From: Candidatus Kuenenia stuttgartensis
Lineage (GTDB): Bacteria > Planctomycetota > Planctomycetia > Planctomycetales > Planctomycetaceae
DNA: 64,000 nucleotides
Reading direction: 5' to 3'
Assembly (NCBI GenBank): GCA_945906725.1
Contig: CAMDRI010000006.1
Location: forward strand, 1-64,000
Position numbers and translations under genes: made by a program. How positions within the stretch are numbered: the stretch's first letter is position 1; every line of letters begins with the position of its first letter. Below the pieces are notes generated by a model, which saw only the letters and a list, made by a program, of their open reading frames with translations, was not told the origin of the DNA and did no database searches. Shown in pieces: positions 7,401 through 15,752 of the stretch.

Positions 7401-10050
7401 GCTCGGTGCGATACCGCTCCAGTCGCTGCGTCAGCTTCGCGAACTCACCAGGGAAGACGGATAGCTCGGCGAGCTTGCGGACGATTTCGATGCGGTCGTC
7501 GGGCTTCGCAGTCTGCTCGAAGACGCGCCAGAGGATTTCGCGGGCCTCGATGAGGGGGCTGAGGGCTGAGGACTGCGAGGCAAGGGCCGCCGCATTCTTT
7601 GTTCTGTCCTCGCCCCTCAGTCCTTGCCCCTCAGCCGGTAATTCCATCAGCCGTTCGACCAGCTTCAGTCCCAGCCGTTTGTCCGCCACGTTCTGCCGTG
7701 ACGCTCGCCGCAGGATTTGCAACGCCTCGGTGCTCTGCCCGAACCGCAGACAGACATCGACGACGAACTCCACGTTTTCCGGATTCCCTGGAGTGGCCGC
7801 GAGCAATTGCCGCCCCGCCTTCAACGCCTTCTCTTTGCGGCCGAGCTTCTGTTCGAGTTCCGCGATCGAGCGGAGCGAATCGATCTTGAATCGTCGATCG
7901 ATCTTCAACAGCCGTTCATAAAGCTCGACCGCCGAAAGCCACTGGCTGTCGAGCGTCAGCATTCTCGCTGCAGCTTGAAGGAAGACGCCGTTACGCGGCG
8001 CGAGATGGATGGCTTTGCGCGCGGCAACGGTTGCTTCACGCAGTTTGTCGGCGGCTTCGAGGTATTTGGCCAAGCGGAAGTACTGTGCTGCGGGAGTCTC
8101 CGCCACATGCTCCAACTTCCCTTGGGTGAGGGTCTCGGTTTCTTTAACATTTTTGCCGGACTTGTCGTCGGTGGGCTTATTCAGTTTGGCTGTGCCGCGA
8201 TCGGGAGTCGCTTGGACCGACGGTCCCTTACCCGGCCTTCGGCCACCCTCTCCCAAGGGGGTAGGGGACGTTGACGATGCCTTTGCGAGTTCGGCTTGTA
8301 ATTCTTCGATGCGGCCGGTCAGCAACTCGGACTCAGACAACACCTTGACCTCGACCTGCACAACGCGGTCGAACGTCTCCGGCGTGTCGGCCAGCGCAGC
8401 GGCTTGGGCGAGCGCGGACATGGTCGAATCAAACTGCTTCCACTTACGACGCAGTTCGGCCTGCTGAAATCGCAGTTCCAGCGACTTGCGATCCAACTCG
8501 CACGCCGCATCGATGGTCGTCAGCGTCTCATCGCGATATCCGAACCGAGAAAACACGTCTGCCAATTGCGCCAGGTTGTTCGCGTTGCGTCGCGGTTCCT
8601 CGGCCATCGACCGCCACGCCGCCAGAGATTCGTCCTTCTTGCCGGCCGAGTCCAACACCTCGCCAAGTTGTTCGCGGTGCGAGAGCGTTTCCGGTTCCAA
8701 CTCGATCGCCCGCCTCAGTAACTCTTCCGAGTCGTGCAGCAGCGACTTGTCGGCCGATGACATCAACCCCGCGACCTGCGCTGCAACGACCGCGTCGTTC
8801 GGCTTCGCCTCGACGAGCTTTCGCCAGATGGAGGCAGCAGCCTTCGCTTGCTCGGACCGATCGATGTCGTCCTGACCTCTAACCTCTGCCCCCTGCCCCC
8901 TCAAAACTGCGAACCCCCAATCGCGGAGGTAATCGGGATTGTTCGGTGCGATTCGATCGAGCTGCGCGAATTGCGCGATCACTTCGGCGAACTGCTGGTC
9001 CGACTGCAACAGCTCGATCAGTTCCAATCGCAGGTCAACGGAGGACGGCGCGAGCATGATGCCCGCTTCCAACCGCGTCCGCGCATCCTTCCGACGGTCT
9101 TGCGAGACTAACGCTCGCGACAGCCGCACCACCGCATCGAGATCCTCCGGTTGCTTCAACAGCCGCTCTTCGTAGTGCTTTATGAGGCCCGCCGCATCGT
9201 CCTTCGTGAGGAACGCCTCCTCGACACGCCGCCGAGTTTCTCGAAACAGCCAGTGGTCCGGCTTCAGCCCACCGAGAAGTTGATCGGCCTCGGCCAGCGC
9301 TCTCTCAAACTGTCCCAGCTTCAGCCGCAGATCAACCGCTTCGAGTTCAAACTCCGACCGCTGATACAAGTCCTTCGTCGCTTTTGCCAACGCCTCGAAT
9401 CGAGGCAACGCTGCCTCCCAATGCCCATCGTCGAGTAATGTCTTCGCAACCAACTGCGGCACGCGCGGATCGTTTGGGACGAGTTTCTCCAACCGCGTCC
9501 AAACCTCGACCACCTTGTCTCCGGGAGCCAGCCGCTGTTGCACGCGGCCGAGCGTTTGGAACACATCGAGCAAATCGGTCGGTGCCGGCCGTCGCTGGAT
9601 CGCTCGTTCGAGAGCCTCGGCCGCATCCGGCCAGCGATTGAGTGTCATCAAGTTCTGGCCGAGCACGAATGATGCCACCGCGCTCTTCGGCAGCAATGCC
9701 TCCGAGCGTTCCAAGGCTGTCTGAGCGGATTCGGCATCACCCTGCGAGGCCTCAATCAGTCCGACCACCAACCAGGCTCGGCCCGCATCTTCGAATTCAG
9801 TCGCCTCGGCTTGCTCTCGCAACCGAGTGATCAACTCATCGAGCGACTCGTGATCGACATGAAACTCAACCACCTTGTCGAGCGCGGTCCCCCGTCTCGG
9901 ATTGCGCTCCAGAACGAGCAGAAACCGGTCAGCCGTTTTACGAGCTTCCGCCTCGGCTACGTCCTCGTCTTGCGAGAAAATCGGTCGTGCGACAAAGACG
10001 CACAAGCTGATCAAGAGGGCGAAGCCAAACACAAACAGGCGGGTATTCAA
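1417..10050 (-). CDS. Giant exported tetratricopeptide-repeat protein (2877 aa)
   Basis: This is one of the longest proteins expected in a bacterium. The start is a TTG at 10050 with GGAG about ten bases upstream; no in-frame ATG fits better. Residues 1-27 form a signal peptide or membrane anchor (LFVFGFALLISLCVFVA...FSQ). The rest is almost entirely helical TPR-like repeats, with recurring patterns such as A...L..A..L.P......L......L. It has no catalytic domain I recognise, so a scaffold or binding role in the periplasm or membrane is an inference. At least seven stretches do not look like TPR and match nucleotide repeats found elsewhere in the window: around residues 380-393, 592-620, 804-833, 1712-1731, 2189-2198, 2469-2491 and 2731-2752. 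All keep the frame open. ORFs such as 5329..6546 on the plus strand are shadows of it. Confidence 0.88.
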   Translation of the reverse strand: MNTRLFVFGFALLISLCVFVARPIFSQDEDVAEAEARKTADRFLLVLERNPRRGTALDKVVEFHVDHESLDELITRLREQAEATEFEDAGRAWLVVGLIEASQGDAESAQTALERSEALLPKSAVASFVLGQNLMTLNRWPDAAEALERAIQRRPAPTDLLDVFQTLGRVQQRLAPGDKVVEVWTRLEKLVPNDPRVPQLVAKTLLDDGHWEAALPRFEALAKATKDLYQRSEFELEAVDLRLKLGQFERALAEADQLLGGLKPDHWLFRETRRRVEEAFLTKDDAAGLIKHYEERLLKQPEDLDAVVRLSRALVSQDRRKDARTRLEAGIMLAPSSVDLRLELIELLQSDQQFAEVIAQFAQLDRIAPNNPDYLRDWGFAVLRGQGAEVRGQDDIDRSEQAKAAASIWRKLVEAKPNDAVVAAQVAGLMSSADKSLLHDSEELLRRAIELEPETLSHREQLGEVLDSAGKKDESLAAWRSMAEEPRRNANNLAQLADVFSRFGYRDETLTTIDAACELDRKSLELRFQQAELRRKWKQFDSTMSALAQAAALADTPETFDRVVQVEVKVLSESELLTGRIEELQAELAKASSTSPTPLGEGGRRPGKGPSVQATPDRGTAKLNKPTDDKSGKNVKETETLTQGKLEHVAETPAAQYFRLAKYLEAADKLREATVAARKAIHLAPRNGVFLQAAARMLTLDSQWLSAVELYERLLKIDRRFKIDSLRSIAELEQKLGRKEKALKAGRQLLAATPGNPENVEFVVDVCLRFGQSTEALQILRRASRQNVADKRLGLKLVERLMELPAEGQGLRGEDRTKNAAALASQSSALSPLIEAREILWRVFEQTAKPDDRIEIVRKLAELSVFPGEFAKLTQRLERYRTEPKLRRDASLALVQVHEQAGDTQQARRELERWLPQAPRDPALLARMVSLCESTGDLAAAIAHQQRLAEVTRKREADEHLIVLLRRAGHDADADILATRWLETERDPVKVLREIDRLLTSANGPTEKQQLRLALTLAQASLDRDPQNWEFLVRQAFALAVLGEADKALVVRNELLKLPLSDDAPSILVPNSTAKGSLFDRVERLRRRMRMPEMPIVDFGEARRIAIDGRLMVGVQGLHDYGRIGETRRPRVTHDTSDDSQLRRAWDEVYWWLSFTGPNEPLFKACLDLQAVAPDDPAVDWLAVQSLVFLRAERTGSSYGPQPTLAGEPLEGAVIDRLVASLRRLLPQDDVLSWGSDYSLPELIAREFLRAGQSERLAALLKEAEETSPNPNILGWLVRRAAERNDNDEVLRLLSKYVQTVAATPGFAALPKSEFRPGNPEFVAWWVQQLMIRRTLPAEQSQERILKLLDDVWEPLSHPQLPRRSNGFATRLVYILHSTSVPASTVTPVQAASTAQSGQNWLVWLTPERWKPITVDFPTITDDLDSAVLQVLFQAHAIAAEHKWSAALRERWQTKVAQAEPKSRKQFLGLLALSCLHVWSNEYDAALPVMRRLFDVTERNPDLQSDIAFFFQHREQFAEALELLDRIETNDGKLRKEIEQRAVRLAVKTNSVERLRVAAERLFGMKLDPAEEQQLASTLSGLGLHEQAEAIRQRLPQRAGNNLAVLQQAMQERIEAKKLDEACQIAEQIIRRTSPANTLIGSVQQSTFGGGQQARVITTTSTARTRALALLGQQGRLGPLIEQAEQQFDRSPQSLKLFGQLAELYGAEDHQHDAPASGRTSDNKDHSLARRSGSGEKIAKLLVRLADSNAPDPQFRLTLARALVSAGKAQLAVPHFLFAIERLPNATAQVLFEAEQILSELGHVDELAAIVLKSKLAVNDQQRVELFRRIVQRLEGPPIRAKLIIQLFEKAFREAPDFRPMLAAQLLVVSESVWQQEEMWPIARDLAVPDETRKSPGPWYGIDVSRRHSGKQIDSMTRRTVELAAQLKRLDELAAIVEAARQTHPDWTLGGNVTLGMIRLKQGKLDEAKKLFAIVIPKSDAFPIQFGPKLSDYQGFDLLTCGIGVELAHAQDFNSAASFYELSSDTETVLEHCRWFGKEPSMQQLAVRIVNRMLAGLDDPAELTRQAGSPLFVEAAKIAAEIDQPYVAAKLAQAMITRWQLPGANNSDGGTWLEQLEQRFANSRAAIKPEMLPTILASANDRPPGGIDLLSHVTGDSLTNLRLDSPFVSLLKVTVKDKDLWAKWTESLRRMGTLDRPSDSANEKNKTGNPPKAEHPTDLSLAILASLTELFAPNSSPERTALPQLVETAKSYLKTERSRNAPAGFHPQLGVWLVARECLAREEYRKLGHELADLATESASLHFDPRFQWAILRERGELALKSGDKQLARTLWTRLAEDVLRPRSAEDAVPMLIGKQFVWSVNWTITRLNRARDLCRLTLSAEMPDLSLAIFRDAINGSKKISSRTQTQAEPLDDVFLSVVNLSEDILATWDTLEPEWRASGVSADEIFTTLLECVLPTNRPDKVFVFAVERPDVSVRPTEARPQSLALRLVEQAIAEKRNDQLAQRLAEREKTVKYKLPLRLIQLLLARQTNNEQRLDAELVQLEDLDWSQPVFQSSRIATHIVSLLAPLTQRRVQVAKLFENLIAPLSKAYSRSEHPLADMRRWIAKQQLADGQIDKAKETVSAHFRHMDQVWSATGAMDGQHLRRLELLAIATDYASAGLTQEAITLLAQVADARWPDRYSDENPGPVLAILEAKLKSRPAQERYELWRAWSLPNDGVKSMRMLTGSLAGKSEIRNPKSEIADLKSQISDLKSSAFLLVEAAREADRLAELDAFVEEQMKQRPSDRIHVLLALIHFANRAPAVAETLVRQQITLWEVQAGKNNSATRTRVWDDWLLSVACSRQESLRELGEMLAKQSASGARDLKDDVLLNLMRQ
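1797..1856. repeat. AT-rich repeat (family A) inside the TPR gene
   Basis: Tandem GATTTGAGATTT and CGGATTTCGGATTT units interrupt GC-rich coding sequence. On the coding strand they give KSEIRNPKSEIADLKSQISD, unlike the flanking TPR helices. The same units recur between genes at 16723, 34696 and inside the DUF1553 gene at 40976. Confidence 0.8.
2580..2645. repeat. Palindromic repeat inside the TPR gene
   Basis: Consecutive hairpins occur here: CAGAG/CTCTG, then GGCC turns, then CCGGACG...CGTCCGG. The coding strand reads ERPDVSVRPTEARPQSLAL, which breaks the helical repeat pattern. No second copy was found in the window, so assignment as a mobile repeat rests on its structure and on the break in the protein pattern. 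Confidence 0.5.
3457..3487. repeat. Partial family D repeat inside the TPR gene
   Basis: GACGGTCAAGAGTGCCC matches one arm of the perfect inverted repeat at 55897-55963, with a near match continuing into CATCCT. In the protein it gives RRMGTLDRPSD, located in a low-complexity break between TPR segments. Confidence 0.7.
4858..4916. repeat. Family B inverted repeat inside the TPR gene
   Basis: A perfect 21-base inverted repeat begins with ACGACGCGCCAGCGAG; its arms are 4858-4878 and 4896-4916. It is translated as HQHDAPASGRTS followed by HSLARRSGSG. Copies occur after lepA (12215-12272) and inside the heme dehydrogenase (57343-57369), where the peptide HQHDAPASSR reappears. Confidence 0.88.
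7553..7640. repeat. CT-rich repeat inside the TPR gene
   Basis: GGGGCTGAGGGCTGAGGACTG faces CCTCGCCCCTCAGTCCTTGC, giving a loose inverted arrangement of CTGAGG-type units. It encodes GQGLRGEDRTKNAAALASQ, an abrupt departure from the TPR pattern. Confidence 0.6.
8195..8275. repeat. CCCTCTCCC-type repeat inside the TPR gene
   Basis: The block ACCCGGCCTTCGGCCACCC plus CTCTCCCAAGGGGGTAGGGG forms short nested hairpins. It encodes SPTPLGEGGRRPGKGPS, a proline/glycine-rich insert in otherwise helical sequence. Confidence 0.62.
8872..8912. repeat. Short CCTCTGCCCCCTG tandem repeat inside the TPR gene
   Basis: Degenerate tandem units (CCTCTAACCTCTGCCCCCTG) encode LRGQGAEVRGQD. The insert lies between two TPR segments. 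It is simple-sequence-like and no second copy was seen in the window. Confidence 0.5.
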
Positions 10051-10401
10051 AGCAGGAATCTCCGGCGCAGACCGATCGTCACGACGAGTCTATCGCGAGC
10101 CAAGATGGCCAGCCAGCAGCGGTTTTGATGCCGTCGTGATCGCTGTCCGCTGGAGTTCAGCACGTGGTTCGAGCCAAAACCAGCACTCGACCAACTCGCC
10201 GGAAACCGCTACCATCCCCTCCCCTCGAATGACACACCGAAATGACTTTCCCCGACCGGGCATGCTCAGGTGAGTTCCAGGCTTCTGCACTACTCGCTGT
10301 CGAGTGGTCGATCGCAAGTAACATGTGATCCCGGAGTCGCGCAAAAGCCGACGAGCCACCGGGGCAAGCTCGGTGGATTGGCTTTGTTGGTTAAAGGTTT
10401 C
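10051..10401. other. Divergent intergenic region TPR gene / lepA
   Basis: This 351-base gap holds the promoters of the divergent TPR gene and lepA. The track extends lepA to a GTG at 10270, but that part has no family similarity. An imperfect palindrome (CACTACTCGCTG/CGAGTGGT, 10287-10312) resembles a degraded family B repeat. No gene is supported. Confidence 0.5.
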
Positions 10402-12207
<1,806 letters not shown>

Positions 12208-12214
12208 GTGGCCT

Positions 12215-12272
12215 AGCACGACGCGCCAGCGAGTAGTCGCACATCAGCAGTCACTCGCTTGCGCGTCGTGCT
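12215..12272. repeat. Family B inverted repeat after lepA
   Basis: The arms AGCACGACGCGCCAGCGAGT and the nearly complementary ACTCGCTTGCGCGTCGTGCT flank a loop of about 15 bases. It is the same sequence as the intragenic copy at 4858-4916. It could serve as a transcription end structure, but no T-run follows directly. Confidence 0.85.
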
Positions 12273-12328
12273 CGTTTTGCGGTCACTCGTTAAAACGGTG
12301 TCACTTCAGCGGGCGAAGGAGACATTTC

Positions 12329-12979
12329 ATGCGTCGCACTCGATTTGTTCCGTAGTTCTCCGTGTTGTTGTTGGCCAGCTTCGCCGCGAGGATTGATGCC
12401 GCTGAGGAATGGATTGACCTCCTTCCAGCGACCGATCCCGCGAAGCAACGAGTCGAGGGGGCGTGGACAAAGTCGAGCGAGGGGCTCGTCACGAATGCCG
12501 CCACCGTTTCGCGGTTGGTTCTGCCCATCAAGCCTGCTGGCGAGTACGACTTCAAAGTCGCCTTCACGCGGCGAACCAGCCGGCATTCGGTAGGGTTGTT
12601 CTTCGTCGCGGGAGGCAAGCAGGCGGCGTTTGAAGTCGATGCCTGGGGCTAGCACCTCGCCGGCATTCAGGACATTAAAGGGTAACCGATCACCTCGAAT
12701 CCAACGCGTGTGGCGGATCAAACATTGGAGAACGACCGCAAGTACACTGCCGAGGTCCGTGTCCGCCGTGACAAAGTCCAGGTCTTTCTCGATAAAAAGC
12801 TGTTGACAACGTATCGCGCCGAGACCAATGGCGCACGCATGGTTGCTCCAAATTCCGTCGGCGGTCCCAGCACCCTGACTGACGACGTCGTAATCGACGG
12901 CAAGATCATGACCGGTCAAGACGACCCGACCGCTGGCGAGATGGGCCGGCAACTCGCGATGGCATTGCTGGCCAAGTGA
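12329..12979 (+). pseudogene. Small secreted DUF1080/LamG-like protein gene with three in-frame stops
   Basis: A single reading frame of 217 codons runs from an ATG with a strong GAAGGAG site to TGA. It is interrupted by TAG at 12353, TAG at 12650 and TAA at 12692, and has no frameshift. Reading through gives a signal-peptide-like start (MRRTRFVP*FSVLLLAS), then EEWIDLLPATDPAKQRVEGA, VGLFFVAGGKQAAFEVDAWG, *HLAGIQDIKG*, and TRVADQTLENDRKYTAEVRV with further sheet-like sequence. This resembles planctomycete secreted proteins of the DUF1080/3-keto-disaccharide hydrolase (LamG-fold) type; the family call is tentative. Each stop is one C-to-T change from a glutamine codon. The ORF track splits the gene into 12362..12652 and 12710..12979. 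Confidence 0.72.
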
Positions 12980-13001
12980 GCCTCAGCGGTCGTGGGGCAC
13001 G

Positions 13002-13610
13002 TCAACGCGATCCGAAGTAGAACAGTGTCAACCCGAGTGCGATTCGGTCCACCAGTGGTGGCAGATTCAAGCCGAAGTCGAACACAGCTGGGACGGCCGC
13101 GACGATGATCGCTCCAAGCATGATCAGGGCTTTGATGTCTCCCCAAACCCCGGTGATAGGTTGAGCGCGGCGTTTACTGAACCAACTCGAAATGCCCCGT
13201 ACGATCGCGCCCAGTAAGTACGCGAACACCATGCTGAGCAGCGCGATCGCTTCAGGCGTCACCAGCTTTGGTTCTCGATACAGGTAGATCCCCAGTCCCA
13301 CAAAGTTCCCGATGATGATCGTGCGGATCGAGTTCTTGGGCAGGTAGAGCGGATGACGTTCCTTTTCGATGACCCCTTCTTGTTCCAGTCGCTGTAGCAC
13401 GGCTGGCGATAGCGACACGAATCTCCTCGATGTGAAGTAGTGCGCCAGCGCGATCAGTAATGTTTCAATCCACAACGGGTCCGGTGATCGACCGAGCGCG
13501 ACTCGCGTGACGACCACCGCCACGACGATCAGCGTCAGTAAAGCTCGCACACTGCCGGTCGGCAGTCCCAAAGGTGGCCACGTCTTCGGTGAACTCTCAA
13601 ACTCGTTCAT
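13002..13610 (-). CDS. Integral membrane protein of unknown function
   Basis: 202 residues with about five hydrophobic segments: near residues 21-39 (LLTLIVVAVVVTRVAL), 93-110 (IIIGNFVGLGIYLY), 118-138 (IALLSMVFAYLLGAIV), 155-175 (LIMLGAIIVAAVPAVF) and the C-terminal end. A short soluble N-terminus and a charged loop with VLQRLEQEGVIEKERHP lie outside the membrane. An excellent AGGAGG site precedes the ATG at 13610. I recognise no family. It lies 47 bases downstream of the DUF1015 gene on the same strand, and a family H repeat fills that gap, so co-transcription is plausible. Confidence 0.75.
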   Translation of the reverse strand: MNEFESSPKTWPPLGLPTGSVRALLTLIVVAVVVTRVALGRSPDPLWIETLLIALAHYFTSRRFVSLSPAVLQRLEQEGVIEKERHPLYLPKNSIRTIIIGNFVGLGIYLYREPKLVTPEAIALLSMVFAYLLGAIVRGISSWFSKRRAQPITGVWGDIKALIMLGAIIVAAVPAVFDFGLNLPPLVDRIALGLTLFYFGSR

Positions 13611-13627
13611 CGCGACCTCCTGAAAGC

Positions 13628-13656
13628 TGCCCTGCCGCAGGGCGACAGGGCTACGA
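13628..13656. repeat. Family H repeat
   Basis: CTGCCGCAGGGCGACAGGGC is closely related to the copy at 19537-19562 (CTGTCGCAGAGCGACAGGGC). It fills the gap between two minus-strand genes. Confidence 0.7.
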
Positions 13657-13657
13657 A

Positions 13658-14965
13658 CTACTCCAGCGAATTGAACACTAGCCCGGTGAGCAGCTTCGGA
13701 TAGAAGAACGTGCTCTTCGGCGGCATCTTTTCGAGCTTGCTGGCGATCTCTTGGACGTGACCGATCTCAGCCGGCGGGACCAACACCGCGAGTTGACAGC
13801 TCTTCGCGTGTTGAGCTTCGATGACCTCGTCGAGGATGTGCGGGAACTTGAACGTCGGATTCGCCTCGGGATACGCCCGCTTCAGGCAATGCTCGACAAC
13901 CAACTTGTGCAGCAGCGCGACGCCGAGTCCGTGCCAAGCATCGCTCTGATCGGGAGCAATCGTTTTCATTGGCGACGCATCGGTGACTCGGCCAAACAAC
14001 CAGCGGCCATCTTTGATCGTGCCGAAGCCAAAGACGTCCTGGCCACCGTCGGCGGTGACCATCTCCCAGGCTTCCTTCGCGCCGGCAGCTCCAGTCCCGC
14101 AGTCCTCGAATTCAAAGTTGGCAGAAAGAGCGGATTGGAGTTCGTCGGCCGTCAGTTCCGGCAGACCGGAGAACAATCGGTGTGTCGGCAGAATCGCGAG
14201 ACCGGGGTCGTCCATGCCGACCAGCATCATCAGCACGAAGTTGGCCGGATGATTCTCGTCGACATCGTGGCCCTGCTCGATCAGCCAGCGGCGGTAGTTG
14301 CACGAGGTCTCGTAACGGTGATGTCCGTCGGCGATGAAAATCGGCTGCGACTTGAGCGAGTCGCGGACCTGATCGATCACCGCTCGGTCGCTCACCGGCC
14401 AGAAACGATGCTTCACGCCGAGATGATCGGTCGCTTCCAGCGGCGTCAGTCCGACGATCGCCTTCTCCAAAACTGCCTGAGCCTTCGTCTCTAGATCGGG
14501 ATACAGACCGAAGACCGGCGACAGATTCAAATTTGTCGCTTTGGTGAGCAACAGCCGATCCGCCTTCGGACCAGAGAGCGTTTGCTCGTGCGGGTAGACG
14601 CAGCCCCGGCCGAACTCTTCGAGGCGGCAACGGCCAATGAATCCCTTGCGGCAGTAGGTGCGGCCTTCCCAGTCGAACTCCTGGTGATAGACGTAGAGTG
14701 TGTCTTCTTTCTCCCGCAGCCAGACCCCTTCGGCCTGCCACTGCTTGACGAAGCCCGCGGCTCGCGCGTACTTGTCGTCCGGTGACGTATCTCCCGGTTC
14801 CTCGCGATTGAAGTCCACCCGGATGACGTTGCACGGATGCTGCTTGTAAAGCCGCGAGCGAAACGCCTCGTCGATGACGTCGTAGGGAGGCGCGACCACG
14901 TCCGAAAGATCGCCCACCTGAGCCAAGTCGTACCGCCACGCGCGAAAGGGAAGAATGTCAGCCAT
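13658..14965 (-). CDS. DUF1015 family protein
   Basis: 435 residues from the ATG at 14965, which has GAGG upstream; the track adds nine leader residues. The protein begins MADILPFRAWRYD and carries VVAPPYDVIDE and YKQHPCNVIRVDF, then the later IFIADGHHRYETSCNYR block. These are the signature segments of DUF1015 (PF06245), a cytoplasmic family of unknown reaction. The DGHHRYET motif, with paired histidines, is the most conserved part and suggests metal or substrate binding. The gene sits downstream of trpF and upstream of a membrane protein on the same strand. Confidence 0.87.
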   Translation of the reverse strand: MADILPFRAWRYDLAQVGDLSDVVAPPYDVIDEAFRSRLYKQHPCNVIRVDFNREEPGDTSPDDKYARAAGFVKQWQAEGVWLREKEDTLYVYHQEFDWEGRTYCRKGFIGRCRLEEFGRGCVYPHEQTLSGPKADRLLLTKATNLNLSPVFGLYPDLETKAQAVLEKAIVGLTPLEATDHLGVKHRFWPVSDRAVIDQVRDSLKSQPIFIADGHHRYETSCNYRRWLIEQGHDVDENHPANFVLMMLVGMDDPGLAILPTHRLFSGLPELTADELQSALSANFEFEDCGTGAAGAKEAWEMVTADGGQDVFGFGTIKDGRWLFGRVTDASPMKTIAPDQSDAWHGLGVALLHKLVVEHCLKRAYPEANPTFKFPHILDEVIEAQHAKSCQLAVLVPPAEIGHVQEIASKLEKMPPKSTFFYPKLLTGLVFNSLE

Positions 14966-14973
14966 GAATTCCT

Positions 14974-15004
14974 CGTAGTGTGGGTCGAGCATCGAGACCC
15001 ACCA
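14974..15004. repeat. Single arm of family C repeat
   Basis: The run GTGGGTCGAGCATCGAGACC is one arm of the inverted repeats at 21256-21335 and 61050-61127. It lies just upstream of the DUF1015 start. Confidence 0.8.
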
Positions 15005-15038
15005 TCAAATTTTTGGAGTCTCTTTGCAGGTGATGGGT

Positions 15039-15722
15039 CTACGTTTTGGCGAATGCCCGCTGGGCCTCTGCCACGAAGCGGGCGAGGAGTTTAGTGTCCT
15101 TCACACCGGGAGACGACTCCACGCCGCTGGCGGTATCGACTCCCATCGGTCGCACGGCTTTGATCGCGGCCGCGACGTTGTCGGGAGTCAGTCCGCCAGC
15201 CAGGATCAGCGGCGGCCAGTTCGTTCGGTCGTAATCGCAGGCGATCAGTTCCCACGGCGCGACTGCCCCAGTGCCGCCGAACGAACCATCCACGCGAGCA
15301 TCCAACAAGCACCCTGCCAATGGCACGTTGAGCCGATTGCACTCAGCAAGGAATCCGGCGACTGGCTGCAAACTGTCACCGACACGAAACGCTTTGAGGA
15401 TCGCCCAGTCGGGATGACGTTGATGAAGGTCGGCGACGAATACCGGAGTCTCGTCCCCGTGAAATTGAATCGTCGTCAATCCGGATTGAGCGGTGATGGA
15501 CTCGATCTCATCCCGCGAGTGATTGACGAAGAGTCCGATTGGTCGGGCTGAAGTCGCAGAGAGTGCCGACACTATCTCTGCCGCGTCAGTCAGCGTGACG
15601 ATTCGCGGCGACTTCGTGAAGAAGTTTATGCCGATGGCAGCGGCTCCGGCATGAACAGCCGCCTTGGCCGATGCGACGTCTCGCAAGCCGCAGACTTTGA
15701 TCCAGCCAGGAGTGATGACCAT
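15039..15722 (-). CDS. trpF: Phosphoribosylanthranilate isomerase
   Basis: TrpF catalyses the Amadori rearrangement of N-(5'-phosphoribosyl)anthranilate to CdRP in tryptophan synthesis. 227 residues from the ATG at 15722 (GAGG about nine bases upstream); the TTG in the track lies before the ribosome binding site. WIKVCGLRD near residues 8-15 contains the catalytic Cys. GINFFTKSPR, TIQFHGDE, the catalytic Asp in LLDARVDGSFGGTG, PLILAGGLTPDNV and GVDTASGVESSPGVKD complete the (beta/alpha)8 barrel. No other trp gene is nearby, so the pathway is dispersed. Confidence 0.96.
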   Translation of the reverse strand: MVITPGWIKVCGLRDVASAKAAVHAGAAAIGINFFTKSPRIVTLTDAAEIVSALSATSARPIGLFVNHSRDEIESITAQSGLTTIQFHGDETPVFVADLHQRHPDWAILKAFRVGDSLQPVAGFLAECNRLNVPLAGCLLDARVDGSFGGTGAVAPWELIACDYDRTNWPPLILAGGLTPDNVAAAIKAVRPMGVDTASGVESSPGVKDTKLLARFVAEAQRAFAKT

Positions 15723-15752
15723 CGCAAGCGTCCTCAAAGTAGCCCTGGCGCT

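Noticed and set aside
12329-12979. Reassigned stop codons as an explanation for the broken gene
   Set aside because: Many intact genes in the window end in TAG, TAA or TGA at the expected family length, so the standard code holds.
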